Source: Synchiropus splendidus (Eukaryota > Chordata > Actinopteri > Syngnathiformes > Callionymidae). Taken from it: a stretch of DNA of 64,000 nucleotides. The translations under genes and the position numbers were made by a program. Within the stretch, counting starts at the first letter, position 1. Every line of letters begins with the position of its first letter. Under the pieces are notes generated by a model that was not told where the DNA came from, searched no databases, and was given only the letters and a program-made list of their open reading frames with translations. The stretch lies in the NCBI RefSeq assembly GCF_027744825.2, contig NC_071345.1, positions 15,873,501 to 15,937,500 of the forward strand. The letters are read 5' to 3'. Positions 1 through 12,129 of this stretch are shown here, piece by piece.

Positions 1-169
1 TCAAGTTCATGCACCTCTCAGTAAGTGCTGGACACATCTATTGGTGTAAGATCAGAATAAGAGGAATAAAATCATTATACAAAACACGTTTCTTTCAGTA
101 GGTATAAAGCCAACATTCTTCTTCGTAAGGGGTCGCACATCGACTAGCCTGAAGTGGACTTGTGCGTCC

Positions 170-206
170 AATGGCGACGTCAAATGGCGATGTCAAATGG
201 CGATGC
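170..206. repeat. 13-bp tandem repeat, about 3 units
   Basis: Three consecutive copies of a unit close to AAATGGCGATGTC are visible, with one substitution in the first and a divergent end in the third. It is a short minisatellite-like duplication. No coding or regulatory role can be inferred. Confidence 0.8.
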
Positions 207-289
207 AACACATCTGCATTGCGTGTTGTCATATAGGCATCTCAGTTGAATAAAAAAATTCCCCTCCCACAGGTTAGTGCAAGGTACAA

Positions 290-425
290 AAAGATAGGTT
301 GGGGGTAGGATGCATGGGGAGTAACATTCGTAAGCCATCGCCATCACCCAAGTGTGCACTGAGAGTAAAGTGCATGATTATATGAGGTGCTGTATACAGT
401 ATACACAGTATTATTTTCAGAAACA
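290..425. repeat. Fragment of old dispersed repeat Q
   Basis: The stretch with GAGGTGCTGTATACAGTATA resembles the more complete copies at 4926-5260 and 6985-7420, which share TTTGAGGTGCTTT followed by a TATAC motif. The G-rich run near 298-310 resembles the reverse complement of the CCAACCCTAAACCCAACC segment in the 5 kb copy. The copy is very diverged and its borders are uncertain. Confidence 0.3.
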
Positions 426-429
426 GACC

Positions 430-1299
430 TTTCTCCCTCCCTGTTTTCAAAAATAACTCTGGGAACACGTATCTGGTGATAGAAAACTTGGCAGAGTAAC
501 AAGCAGTTGACGCCAACATGACATGAGCCAATCTGAATTCCAAAAGTAGCAACATCAACATCAACACTTCCTCATTCTTGTTTACAGAAAAAAATGTCTC
601 TGCTCCTCCATATAACAGAGCAGCAAATTCAAACATGCAGAGAGGACTTGCACCAACATAACGTCTGCTGCTACTCTGATGGAAACCATGGCGGTCGCGC
701 TTTTGACGCAAGTTCATGTTCTGTCGCATACTGTAACGTCTACTGCCTGTCGTTCCTTGCTCAGTTTATATGGGAACATGCAACCACAGAATTTCCAAGA
801 GCTCCACTCTGGGCAGAGTTTGTGAAAAGCATCGTTTCCAGGGGCAAATTCTCCATTGTCTTCAAATAAACAAAGGGTGCAAACAAATAGACACTTCTTT
901 GTTTATAAAAAATACCCAGCTGGGGCCTAGAGGTGCAAAATAGTGTGCATTTTGGAGGTATTGCTTTTGTTGCAATGGAAATGCAATTTAGTGCAGTTTC
1001 TCAATTTTGTTTTTCTGGGAAAATTCTAATGGATTCACTTGCTATGCATGATATAAACTACAGAACCTGAATGCAGAAATTGTTTTTTTGTAAATTAGTT
1101 AACAATGTGTTTTTGTTGTGATCCACAAAAGATGTGAGAGAGGGCTCTGCTTTTAAATCCTTCACTGAGAAATTGTGTTTTGAAATCAACAAAGGACCTC
1201 ATTCTAAGTTGACTAAAACAGTCAGTTTAAATCGCCAAGAGCAGAGTCTGGATGAAATGTGAAAATCGTGCATGGATGCGATGGAATAGATTCTCTGAT
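430..1299. other. No gene seen
   Basis: AT-rich DNA. The only frame of note, 594-869 on the plus strand (91 codons), has no recognisable domain and a composition expected by chance. No RNA gene or transposon end was recognised. Confidence 0.5.
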
Positions 1300-1760
1300 T
1301 TAAATAGGCGAGTGTCCAGTGCTTTGCACCTATTTTAAATTGTACATACAATCTTCATCAATCCCCCACACTCTGTGGTTCGACCACACCGTGCAGAATT
1401 CTGATGTGGCCCGTGAAACAAGCGGCTTGGTGAATCAGCCCATAAAATGGCTTATTTGCCATTCACATTCTGATAGAGGAGAAAACCGGACCATTTTCAC
1501 CATGTTTATAGCACAAATAACAGTCCTTCATGATAAAACACTTGAGTGTTGCTGTTCTCATAGTCACCTTGGATGATGCACCGTGTCAAAGAGAAACCAA
1601 CCACGGCAGTGCAGAGCTGGATGATCACTCTCACAAGCTCCAGGAGAGAAACCTGATTGAGTGGCCCAGTGGGGGACACTTTGCAATCTGTCAGGGAAGA
1701 CGGGAGACGGCGCATGAGTTTCTGAGAAAGTTAGAAGACAAAAGGGTCTGACCGAAATCT
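1300..1760. other. Unassigned GC-balanced stretch with a weak open frame
   Basis: A plus-strand frame at 1530-1751 (73 codons) ends in a charged, fairly protein-like stretch containing HKLQERNLIEWPSGGHF. I recognise no family and no clear splice acceptor in front of it. A minus-strand frame overlaps at 1506-1715. It could be an unrecognised exon, an old pseudogene or chance; chance is most likely. Confidence 0.2.
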
Positions 1761-2467
1761 GTGGCTCCCTAGTTTATGAAACTGCAGTTGCAGTGCGTTC
1801 AGGATGACTACCAAGTGAAAAATCCCTTCTGCTTCTCTCTCTGAAAATGACTGTGAGATGTATACAATGTGTTCCAACATCCCACACTAGCACATATATT
1901 TTCAGAACAACCTCAGACAAAGTGACATTTAACAATTGATGGGACAAAACTTATCACAGGCACCTTTTATGGTTAATGATGATTTAGTTATAGATGAGGC
2001 GATGTTCCATACAAAAAAAAAAAGACAAGTAGTTTAGGATTTTTCTGGTGATCACTTGTTTTTCTATTTAGCGACTGAAACTGCTCTTCAACCATTAAAG
2101 ACAATGGAGTGGCTGTGTAACTGTGGGAATGGCTTGTTTCTGCTCTAAGTGGAAAAGTGCCATGGTCAGAGTTGTGTCCACTTTCACGGTGCAGAGGTGG
2201 ATTTGTTCACAGGACCGCTGAGTGCTTGTCAGGGTTTGTGGTCTCTTACTGTTGCTGGTTTTCATCGACATGATTGTGACATGTGGCTGAGGAAATAGTC
2301 TTTGCAGATCAGCCATGACACTTTAGTTCCCATTTAAAATTCTTATTAATGAAGAAACGCAGTTAGTGTCAGTCTCCCGTGGCCCATAATCACTCTGTGT
2401 GTACTTGGTGGATGAAAAATGATGGTCTTTCAAAAATGTTTATTGAAAAGATTGGTGATGAAGATAC
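1761..2467. other. No gene seen
   Basis: AT-rich DNA with an A-run near 2013-2023. The minus-strand frame 2095-2316 has no domain. Nothing else was recognised. Confidence 0.5.
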
Positions 2468-3169
2468 TGTCATGTTCCGTGTTTTCTCACGTGCTTTTAT
2501 TTAGTTGTTGCCTGTTCGTTTCTGTTTCCGTTTCCTTGTTTGTCTCCAGCTTCCCGAGTGACTCAGCTGGGATTCATTTGCGAATCGTTCTCACATGGAT
2601 TTCAACACCTCGGTCCCAGCTCGTGTCACCAGATGGTTGCTTCTTGTCCTCACGGTAAACTCCTTCGATCCTCGCTTCTCTTGTGCTCCTGTAGTTTTAA
2701 ATTCTGCGTGTGCTTGATGTCTTTTCTCAGCCGCCTTAGTTACTCTTGTTCCTCTGCTTTTGTTTATAGCTTCTTGCTGCCGCTGCACGTGTGAGTGTTT
2801 TTGGTTAGACTCACTTTTTCTTTTTCTCTGTGTTATAGTTATTCCTTGTGAGTGTGTGATTTTGATCCACCACTGAGCCTTTTTTGTGACTTGGGCCTCG
2901 TGAGTAACCTCCGAGTGCGGCTTCTGTTGTCCCCCTTAGTCAGGCTTCGTATTAATCGTCTGTTTTCTGTTTCAGGTTTTTCTCTGCCCCTGCTTGTGTT
3001 TCCTCACTCCACGTTTGGTGTTGACGTCCTTGGTTCATCGTTCCTGTTTGTCTTTTGTGTTCATATTATTTGTCTTCATAAATTGTTAAATCATCCTCGC
3101 TCTCCCGTGTTTTCTGTAAACCAGTACCAATTCAGCTACTGGGTTCAACCTCCCAGACAAGCCATGACA
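2468..3169 (+). mobile_element. Probable solo LTR of a retrotransposon
   Basis: The segment starts TGTCATG and ends CATGACA, a perfect 7-bp inverted terminal match with the TG...CA ends expected of a long terminal repeat. The interior is strongly T/C-rich on this strand (runs such as TTTCTGTTTCCGTTTCC), a composition I associate with Gypsy-type LTRs of fish, and an ATAAA-like signal lies near 3079-3085. No primer-binding site, polypurine tract, gag or pol sequence flanks it, so it would be a solo LTR left by recombination. The 5-bp flanks, GATAC and CTATC, do not match, so a target-site duplication is not preserved. Family assignment is by memory of composition only. Frames inside it (2419-2658, 2540-2794, 2852-3211) look incidental. 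Confidence 0.5.
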
Positions 3170-4574
3170 CTATCATACCTGGATGTATCTGCCAGTTCTC
3201 ACCATGCATGAGTTCTGTTACACTTCCTAGAATGTACCCTTTCTCTGCAGTCGTCCGATTGCCCATCCAATCCCCCTTTCCTCTTTCTCTCTGCTCCCTA
3301 CACGGCCTCCTGTGGGGAAGCAGTTGAGTGGGCTTGTCTGGGGTCTGAAGTCAGAGCTGGATTGGGAAGAGGTGGCTGTCACACTGTCTGATTAATGACC
3401 CGTCGGTGGCGTGTCCAGCCACATTAGTGCTCCATGTATCTACCAGCGTCCACACGGGGCGAGTGGCTTTGTTCTGGGAGGAAATGGTGTCAGCGGCCCA
3501 CAGCCGTTTGCTTATAAAAGATAAAGATTTACTGTCATCAAAGGGCAGATTAAAGTCCTCAATGGTCATATTGATTTTTTTTCCCCATACCAAAAAAAAA
3601 AAAATTCACATTTTGGGAAAGCCATTCCAGAGCAAGAGAGAGATATCATCAGCTTATTTGGAAGAGACAATATGGACTCTTCCCACTGAGTGAACTTTGA
3701 AAGAAGTAAATTGTAAATATTGATTTTTGAAACGAAGTGTCAATCTCGGTTGGGCTGAGATTCTGTCCCCTCAGGATTCTGTGATCTACTTTGGGGGATC
3801 CTCTCCCAGCCAAGGTTTTGTTAGCTCATGTAGGGGCAACCCTTACAAGCAAGGCAGAAGATACACACTCCACGCAGACTGGACTGTTGCTTCACAGTGC
3901 CACAAGACAATTCTATTGAAACATAAAGTATTGATTTAAAAGGTCCAAAAAATGGGGCTTCTTAGAGGCAGCACGTGTTTTTATACATGTCTGTCTTTTT
4001 GTGACCCACAGTGGACAAATAATGGATATCTATCGATAGTCATGACTATGACACAATGTCAACAGACAGCATCTCTCAACCCCTTGCGTTTCTATGCTGT
4101 TATCCATCCAGAATAGCATTAATGATCATTTCTTTAATCCACACCAGAAAAAAAACAGTTTCCTCATCCACATAAACATATCTCACTTTATTGTCCTTTA
4201 CCATTTTTTTAAAACCTTTTTGAACATGTAAGTGTGACATGATATCCGGTAAAGACATGTGACGTGGCTTCTGGTACAGTCATTGTTTATCCGCAAAAGC
4301 TTTTTCCATAGCAAAAAGTTTTTTATCGATACATAAACAAATCTACCTCCTCCAAGCATTTTCTTTTTTGCAATTTGTGAAAATTTGAATCAGAATAGAT
4401 GGTAACCCGATTTATGACCACAAGATGAAAGAAGGAGAAGAACTTTAACGTAGAACTGTATAATATATAACCAACATCTTAAGGAGGGTACACACAAAAT
4501 GATTTTAGAAATTTTAAGCAATTTGAGAGACTGCAACTGAAGGTATAGCCTTACTTAACCACAATGTCAGTATT
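3170..4574. other. No gene seen
   Basis: Mixed-composition DNA with an A-run at 3591-3603. Overlapping opposite-strand frames at 3351-3593 and 3406-3693 are typical of chance. No promoter, RNA gene or transposon end was recognised. Confidence 0.5.
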
Positions 4575-4738
4575 CATTTTCTGTGCCTTTCATCTGGACA
4601 AATTCAGTCTTCCGAACTAAGGTTTCTCTTACAGGATAATCGTAAAAGAGCTAAGATAGTAAGGCATTCACAATCCTCGCTTGGAAAGAGGTAAAATCAG
4701 GACAAAAGCAGCCGAATTATTGTCGTGAATGTACCCTG
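4575..4738. repeat. Dispersed repeat R, copy 1
   Basis: This segment aligns by eye with 63494-63612. Shared blocks include TTCTCTTACAGGATAAT against TTCTCTCACATGACAAT, and GTAAAATCAGGACAAAAGCA against GCAAAATCGGGACAAAAAAA, followed by a similar TGATTATTGT-like stretch. The two copies keep order and spacing, so they are diverged members of one interspersed family. A third partial copy lies at 29860-30005. The transposon class is unknown. Confidence 0.6.
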
Positions 4739-4925
4739 CAAAAAGAAAAGTCCAGAACCCAGAATTTCATAAACCGCCTCTTGCACGATACAATAAACCA
4801 AACAAGAAACTCAATATTATATTTACAAACTGGCTGCTTTTAGAGGCGGTGTCATTTGGAGGCTTGGCTCTCACTATTTCACAGATAATCACTTGGACTA
4901 ACTGGATACTCTGACAATAGGTATG

Positions 4926-5260
4926 GACTGGTAAATGTATTCTCAATCCCAAGGTGTTAAATAGCGTCACGGAAGTCAACCTTCCGTCGAGCATGTTGAA
5001 ACTTACTCTAGGTGTTTCAAGGGAGTAAAATGTGTTCATTCACAGTGACTGAAATGAACAGTTGTTTGAGGTGCTTTGTATACTGAGTAACACATCACAG
5101 TATACACAGCAAAAGGAGCGCTGTCCCATGGCCAACCCTAAACCCAACCTCCATCTTTCTTCTACATGATACGCTGCCCACGGCATCAGGAAATGCTCAG
5201 GATTGCTGTGTGCTTCAGTTTGCATTACTTGACGTCTTGGGAGTGTGTGAGAACACATAA
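4926..5260. repeat. Dispersed repeat Q, copy 2
   Basis: It shares with 6985-7420 an ordered set of blocks: a CACTGTGACTGAA-type segment, TTTGAGGTGCTTTGTATAC, AAAGGAGCGC with a following GTCCCAT, CCAACCCTAA, and CTTTCTTC. This is an old, indel-rich dispersed repeat. No terminal repeats or tail were found, so its class is unknown. Confidence 0.55.
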
Positions 5261-5286
5261 AACCGTTTCATTGAAATAAGAAGACT

Positions 5287-5358
5287 GTACAGCAGAAAGT
5301 TCCATCTAGTGGCCTCTGAAAAATAGGACACTGTTTCATGAAACCTCATCTACCCGTC
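5287..5358. repeat. Palindromic MITE P, one arm only
   Basis: The stretch contains TCCATCTAGTGGCCTCTGAA followed by ACACTGTTTCATGAAACCTC. This matches the right arm of the palindromic element seen more completely at 36448-36646 and 16793-16990. The left arm is missing. Confidence 0.65.
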
Positions 5359-5559
5359 ACTATCATATGAGCATGATTTTATTTGACCACACTGCACTGT
5401 GAAGCACAGACACATGATGGAAGCTTCAATACAAGTGTAGACAACTACAAAACTTTTCTGCCATCAGCGTGATCAATTTCAATTGAAGGAAAACACAACC
5501 TGGGGATAGAAAACCATCACCTGGCCAAACGTCCAGCGGCTCTGGCATCAAAACTGCGG

Positions 5560-6600
5560 ACAAAGTGATGGTATTTCAAAGTGAGGAGCAGACAGCTGCG
5601 CTTTACCGCTCGAGCGGCCGGAGCCCCTCTGCCGGTAATGGCTGTTCAATTTTATCAGATAACAGAGCAGATCTCATCAGAGGCAAAAAATGAAATGAAC
5701 TGTGACTCTGAATCAGGATCCCCGCTCTTATCCCGGCAAAAATCATCTGAGCCAGGCCCAGGGCTTTCCATTATTTCAGGTCACTTCATTATGGCCCTCC
5801 ACACACGACCCAATTGCTACAAACAAAGCAAGCCCTTCCTGTCTCACCCAGGGGTCGAATGTGAGGGGCAGTTTGATAGGCTCTTGACGTGTCCGGGGTT
5901 ATCCCATTACCACTTAAGAGGGTGGCTGAAAGGCAGCAAATCTCACCCACTTGTTTGTTATCCTTCTGCAACCCTTTTGTATCATGAGAGGTTTTATGGC
6001 TCACCTTATTTCACACAGCGGAAAATAATTCATCTTTTCCTCTTGTGTTTCAAAATGGATTTTCCCACTCGTATTGCTCTCACTGCCATTTATTGTCATA
6101 TGGGCAATAGAGATAAGGTGGCATGACTAGTGCAGCGTGCAGATACAATGACAGCCTATCATAGGAACAGTTGTCTGACTGTCACATCAATAAAAGTTTC
6201 TTTCATTGCCGTGACCCTGATCTTGGACCCCTCCCTCCCCCACCCCCAAAAAAACGACCGTAAAATAAACCAGGAAAATGAGAAAAGCACCAAATTGATC
6301 ACCGGCTTCCCTCTGAAGTATGCGCGTGTGTGTATTTTTCTTACTTGCAATAATGAAGCTGTTATCGCCCAGGAATTTGTTGCTTTGTGAGTAATTACAG
6401 TTTTTGTTCCAGCCTCCAAAGGCTGTGTATTGATCTCCAGGAGGAGGGTGGTCGATACACATGGAGGGAGCAGGAGCATTTGATAGCAACGTGGGAGAAA
6501 AATGACGTGAGTCGGCGCAAGGAGATTTGTAATAGACCGATAAGATGAGCTAAGGCAAAAGGGAGCGGTAAGACTGACTGGATTATATATCAAAGGGATC
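5560..6600. promoter_or_regulatory. Candidate conserved non-coding block
   Basis: GC-balanced, almost repeat-free DNA between repeat-rich flanks. Visible motifs include TTTTATCAGATAACAGAG (GATA-type core), CATTATTTCAGG and GAGTAATTACAG (TAATTA-type homeodomain core). The plus strand has a 181-codon frame (5581-6126), but it has no domain, and other frames overlap it on both strands, so I do not call it a gene. The enhancer role is inferred from composition and motifs only. It could equally be unique neutral sequence. Confidence 0.3.
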
Positions 6601-6984
6601 TATGAGTTACAAACAAGAACACAAATGGGGTTTACTCATCACCTTTATCTTCTGCCTGACAAAAAAGTGGGTCGTTTTCTATCAAAAGGGATCCCCAAAA
6701 GCAAAAAAAACCCAACATCTGATCCACTTTTGGAGGAGCACATGACTCAATAATGGAAAAAAAAACATGACCAGAACATGCACAGTCTCATGAAACAGTC
6801 TGTCCATGTTGCAATGGCTCAGCAGTCTCTCAATAATCACGGAGGTTATGTTCCAAATCCCTTTGTTTTATGGGAAAAATCCGCAAAGCAGAAGCCTTTT
6901 CGCTACTTGATTACTTTTATATATTTGGAAAATAACATTTATTTTATAATTCTTTCCCACACTTTCTTATCCAACCCATTCTCA
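6601..6984. other. No gene seen
   Basis: AT-rich spacer with short A-runs. A 153-codon plus-strand frame (6778-7239) begins here and runs into repeat Q; it has no domain and is treated as chance. Confidence 0.5.
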
Positions 6985-7420
6985 TTCCCATGGTGGAAAA
7001 TAGCAACTGTTTTCAAGTGTACTTTTGCATCCAATGTTGATGACAAAGTCAGGCTTCCGCATTGCATATTGAAACATGGGTGTTTCAGTAGCGTCAAAAG
7101 GTTCCCCTCCTGTGTAACGTTCTATGTGAGAGGCTTAGAACAAAGATTGGGAGATGATCAGGAGCACGCATCACTACCTCAAAGTAGATGTCATTTAACA
7201 TGTATAGTATCTTATATATGTTGCCCTCCCCCTCACTGACTGTGCCATCGAAGTCACTGTGACTGAATGCATGGATATTTGAGGTGCTTTATATACCAAG
7301 TGACACAAAGTTCATAGGGTGAAAGGAGCGCCATCCCATTCCTAACCCTTGCTCCAGGCTCTGTCTTTCTTCAGAGCCTCCGGTGTCAGGATATGCTGCG
7401 GACAGTAGTACATGTGGGTC
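6985..7420. repeat. Dispersed repeat Q, copy 3
   Basis: This is the longest copy. Its left part (ATTCCCATGGTGGAAAATAG, then CTGTTTTCAAGTGTAC and GACAAAGTCAGGCTTCC) resembles 35850-35930, where CTATTTTCAAGTGTAC and GGCAAAGTCAG occur in the same order. Its right part (TTTGAGGTGCTTTATATACC, AAAGGAGCGCCATCCCAT) matches 5040-5170. The family therefore appears to span at least 430 bp. Confidence 0.55.
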
Positions 7421-9129
7421 TGCTGAAAGCCACGATGCATCAACATGTGGTGTGGTAGACTGAGTCCCACGTCAACAGTGGACGCTTAAGTCCACTTAAA
7501 AATAGTTGTGTCTTGCCTATTTGTCAAACACTGATGGTTTAGTACAGTAAAAAAACAAGCAAAAAAATACTTCTTCTTCAGGGTGTGTAAAATATAAATG
7601 ACATTTTGCTCATACTGTAGACATCATTGCTCCATACTTGTGTTTATCTTTTGCTTAAATTTACTTTTGTTTGAATTAGAGGAATAATCTCATCATTTTT
7701 ATGAGGGGAAACATGCGGCCAATATTTTTAATATAAATAATATATAATCTATTAAATAATACAATTTCATATATATATATATACATATATAATAACAACA
7801 ATTAGAAATATACATTAGACACTCACACTGCAAGTCAGCAGTTAAATGCATGTAAAAGAAGGACATGACATTTAAATTATTCAGGGGTTTTTCCATCCAG
7901 GATCAACTTAATTTTCAGGTGCAACCCAATCATACTTTGAGAAGGTTATGACCTCTCTAGGGTCCATTTATTCAAATTTCATCGTCATCAAAACACCCTT
8001 CCCTCCATTTGAAACTTATCTGATCTGCTCCTCACCACTGGATCTATACATTGACCGGCACAGGCTCCTGTTACGCCCCCAAAGTACACTTTGCAGTTCA
8101 CAATCTTTGCTCTCACTCTCTGCAACTGGTTTCCGAAGAAGATGAGCGGCAATAGATTCACACACAAGAAACAAACTGCAAACTGCAGAAAAATTAAAAT
8201 AATTTCAGTCCGATTCACGAGATAACACAGCATCACATAGAGTAGTTTTGTATGGCAGCGCTTTCTCATTGTTGTCCTCTTTTTGAGCTCAAGATAAACC
8301 CAGAGTCATTTCAGCACGATCGGTACATTTCAGTACCAATCGGAACCTAAGTCAGATGGGACGACTTATACTTGACTACTAGTTCTCCACGGCTCAAACA
8401 CTGGACCAAGGTGGCTGTACCACATTTCCGAAATGGCCTCACATTGGACTGCTAGTCTGGTGTTATGTTCCTTAAAGCCCAGACATTTTCAGGTACAGTT
8501 CACCGTCTGTGTTCGCTAAGAGATACATCATGAATTATATATACATATACATATATACTTTTACCTGCCTCTGAAGATGTGTGCCCAAGTAGAACTTTTA
8601 ACTGGAACTGGAAGTACTGACAGGCAGTGAGGAGACGTTCTGAGAAGGGGCTCACAGTACACAGCAATTGTTTTATTGAAGATGTTCAGAATAAACACAA
8701 TGTTGGTTCTAACAGTGGGTCAGGCGTTTATTTATTTATTTTTTTGTCTGCAGAAAAGACACTTGCTTGACCACAGATAATAAGTTTTGCTCAGGTATTT
8801 AATTCACTCCAGGTCTTTTCAGTTAGCTAAACTTTGTCTGAGTCAGCCAGTTGTCATTGTGGTTCACAGTTGTCCCACCTAAAGAACAATGCCCTTCGAG
8901 ATTTCTTTGTGTGAGAGACACATGACATGCCGAGTCCCAGAAGAGGTCAGCTTTCACTGACTAAAATTGGCCTGCGTTTAAGAATCCTCAGGTCTTCCAT
9001 CGCCCCAGACTCCCAAGCACAGAGGGCATTTACAACCAAAGCAAATAGCCTCATCCTGCTCTTATCTTGTCCTCTCAGAGTAACACAAAGTTGACATTAA
9101 TAGAAAATACAAAAAAAAAGAAGAGGGGA
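7421..9129. other. No gene seen; AT-rich with a short AT tract
   Basis: An (AT) tract lies at about 7770-7786 and a TATACATATACATATATAC stretch near 8538. No coding frame has a recognisable domain. The region ends in A-runs at 9110-9138. Confidence 0.5.
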
Positions 9130-9960
9130 AAAAAAAAACTCCTGAAACAAAGTTGAAATCGTTCGGTTACGTTTCAGAGCACAGGGCAATTTAAAAAGCC
9201 TGAAATGTGGAATTAGAGAGGATTTGATGCGTTTCAAATTGAACGAAGGGGGACACTGTCGGTGGCGTTGCACCTTGAGGCCTTATTTAAGTAATGTCTT
9301 TTGGCACGTTTGAGGCGTCGGAGGCAAGGACGTAGAAATGAGGGATTTATGCAGACGCTGCGGCGGTTTTATCTTCATTCCGAGTCCTCGCTCCAGCGGG
9401 CGAAAAAACAAGCCGACATGCAAGTAGATTCAGATCATGGCGCGTATGTGTTTGAGCTATCGGGATCTTCACTTTAAACAACATCTAAATCAAGCTGTTC
9501 TCAACGGACCTCATCCACTCCTTATCGAAACACAGCCAGTGCAAGATAAGTTGATTTGCTTAAGGAATGGAGGAGATATTTAACAGCACTTGACTACGCC
9601 AGTGGCCCCGTCTGTTGTTGGTATTAAACCTATCCAGCACTTCATTATACCTGCACTCTCTGGAGAGTCTCCACGTACAGTCTCACTTTATCTCCTCTTT
9701 TCTCCCGTGTGGTGCTCCTTCTTTTCTCTCCCTCTGCCTCATGATACGAGCGTCCTGGAAGCAAGACAAGAGCATCATCAACATGCGCGGTGCGCTGGTG
9801 TCATGCAGATAGCCTCTGTGTTGGTAATGGAGGGAGCAGAGATCGATAGGAAGCAGGAGATGGCTGCGGCCGCGGAGCCTCTGTTTAGCCATGGGCCTAA
9901 TCCTTATGACTGATGTCGCTGTCATAATAGAAGGATCATTTCATGCTACCACTTTAAGGC
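9130..9960. promoter_or_regulatory. Candidate conserved non-coding block
   Basis: GC rises here and simple repeats disappear. Visible motifs include GGAATTAGAG, GGCAATTTAAAAAG and GTTTTATCTTCATTCC. Three mutually overlapping frames (9590-9913, 9615-9812, 9683-9925 on the opposite strand) occur in the GC-rich part; none has a domain. The regulatory call is an inference from composition. Confidence 0.27.
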
Positions 9961-12129
9961 TGTGTTGAATGTCCCGTCGCGCCGTGGCTTCCTGACACAA
10001 GCTTCAAAATATTCATTTCGTTTAAAGGAAGAAATTAGCGGGTGTTTCGTTGGTAGAAGCTTGGTAAACAGTTGGTAGAAATATGCTGTTAAAAAATATC
10101 AGTTGCAAGTGAGACGCACCCTTGACCCCATTTCGGAAGTGGTGCGGAGGCTTAGCTGTGCAGAAATATGTTATATATTAATAGCGATAGTCATAATATT
10201 AATAGTAATATATTAACAATATGTTTTCATGAGCCACAGAAAATTGAAATGAAGGATTTGATGACACTTTCTACCACAGGTGAAACATTTATATCTGGAA
10301 AATATGATGTTTGTCATCGGGTCCTTTGTGAAGGATATGTCATTTCAACAATGCGTCGTGATTGGTTGACCTGTATTGGTCACTGCTTTTTCATTTGATA
10401 TGGCACCAAAACCAGAATCAACTCACCAGCAGACAATTATGTACCTCTGAAGATATTTTTATTCATTTGTCAGAGGAAAATGTACATCAAGGAGAGTTCT
10501 CATCCGTATCGCATCGGTCCTACCACTTCCGTGTTTGGAAGATTTTCCTTTTCCATTTAACTGTGAAAGAGCAGCATAAACACGACATCATAACTGCTAC
10601 AAAGACATTGCTCTTTCAGCCCGTAAAGTACCGTGGGATTGACGTTTCTCGTGTGATCGAATAACTGCACCGCACCACTTTTGGAAATTGAAAACTCTGC
10701 CTTCCCTCCACCACCATACCTGGTGGAAATTCAGGGATCAAGTGCCCAATGAGACAACCACTTTTCCCACCCTGAAAATAACTAGTCTGCATTTATTACA
10801 TCCAAATTACACACACAAACATGCGGGCGCACAAAACATCGATGACATTTAATGTAATACTCATGCAAGAATACATAAAATTGCAATACTCCTTTTTCAC
10901 ATCTGATACTGATATAGTAGTATAGAAATCTGATCCAATAGCTTCTATTTGTCACTCAAAAGTAGTTCATAATGTTTAGTTGTCCTATACTGACACCAAA
11001 AAACGCCACACCACTGAAGTTATGAACTGCTTTGGCCTTTGGCACACAAAGAGCGCAATGCAGGTGACTGTGCATCATTCGATGATTTGAAGTAAAGGGC
11101 AACTTCAAAACAAAAATACTTGGCAACACACTATGTTTAAGCCAGTTTGAACAGTCAAATCTAATACAGTGAAATCAGAACGACATGTTCTGTGAAGTAA
11201 AATTGAGGGTATTTGGACTTTTGGATCTGATTTTTTTCCCCCCCCGATCCGATGCTTTGAACGACACAAACCATTTCACACCTTGTTGCCAAAGGTATTC
11301 TTCGCTGTAGCAAATGGGTTTTGCAGCATGCAAACCGGCAGTAAGCCACATTAAGTAGATGCTAACCACAGTTATGGCAGAACCTGATGCCTGTTCAATA
11401 TCAACTTCAGTAATGCAGGATTGTGTCCAAGCTCTTTTCACAATGATGCCGAACTTTTTCAGTGCTCAATATATGGCGCTAAAACGAAATAATCAAATGA
11501 AAGTAAATGCCGTTTTAAAAATTTAGTGAAATCAAATTTTATTTTTGTTTTAGTCAAGTTTTTGGTGATAAAATAATTTTTGTTTATTGTCTATTATTTG
11601 CGATTATTTGGGTGTTATACAGTGCTTGTTTTCTAAGCATATGTGTATCATACATTGGCACTCAAATATAATACAAACATTTTTGCATCTCTCAAAACTG
11701 AGCGGTGCTTTTGGACTTGATCATTTGTGTTAAATAATGAAGAATTTTCCCTCATGAAAGTTCATCATAATACTTACTCGAGTAGGAAAAAACAGCCTTC
11801 TGTACCTTGAGGAAGATTGTAAAAATACACTGCTGAAAACAGATGCTCGTAATAACTGATGCTATTTCTTATCTCAACATTGCCTTTTTGGTGCTGCGGG
11901 AGGTAAAATCTGAACACCATGACCCCTGCAGCTACGACAAATTAATAAGACATCTTTCAGGTCTCTTCATTTGAAACTAGGCTGTATATTTCCAATCTGT
12001 TTTTCCATTAAAACTGCGCTTTAGGTGCAACATATGCTTTAAAAGTTGGTGCTTTCCGTTTGCTCCTGGAGAAATCTCTTAGTAACAGTCTGGCTCGCCA
12101 CACATGAGACATTCATGCAAACATAAATG
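9961..12129. other. No gene seen; AT-rich, possible old transposon debris
   Basis: The segments ACATCTGATACTGATATAG (about 10900) and GGATCTGATTTTTTTCC followed by GATCCGATGC (11224-11255) resemble interior motifs of fish hAT-like elements that carry runs of GATCCGAT. No terminal repeat was found, so no element is called. The rest is AT-rich with no gene signal. Confidence 0.35.

Noticed and set aside
170..206. CRISPR-like repeat array
   Set aside because: Units are 13 bp, contiguous and without spacers, in a eukaryotic context.
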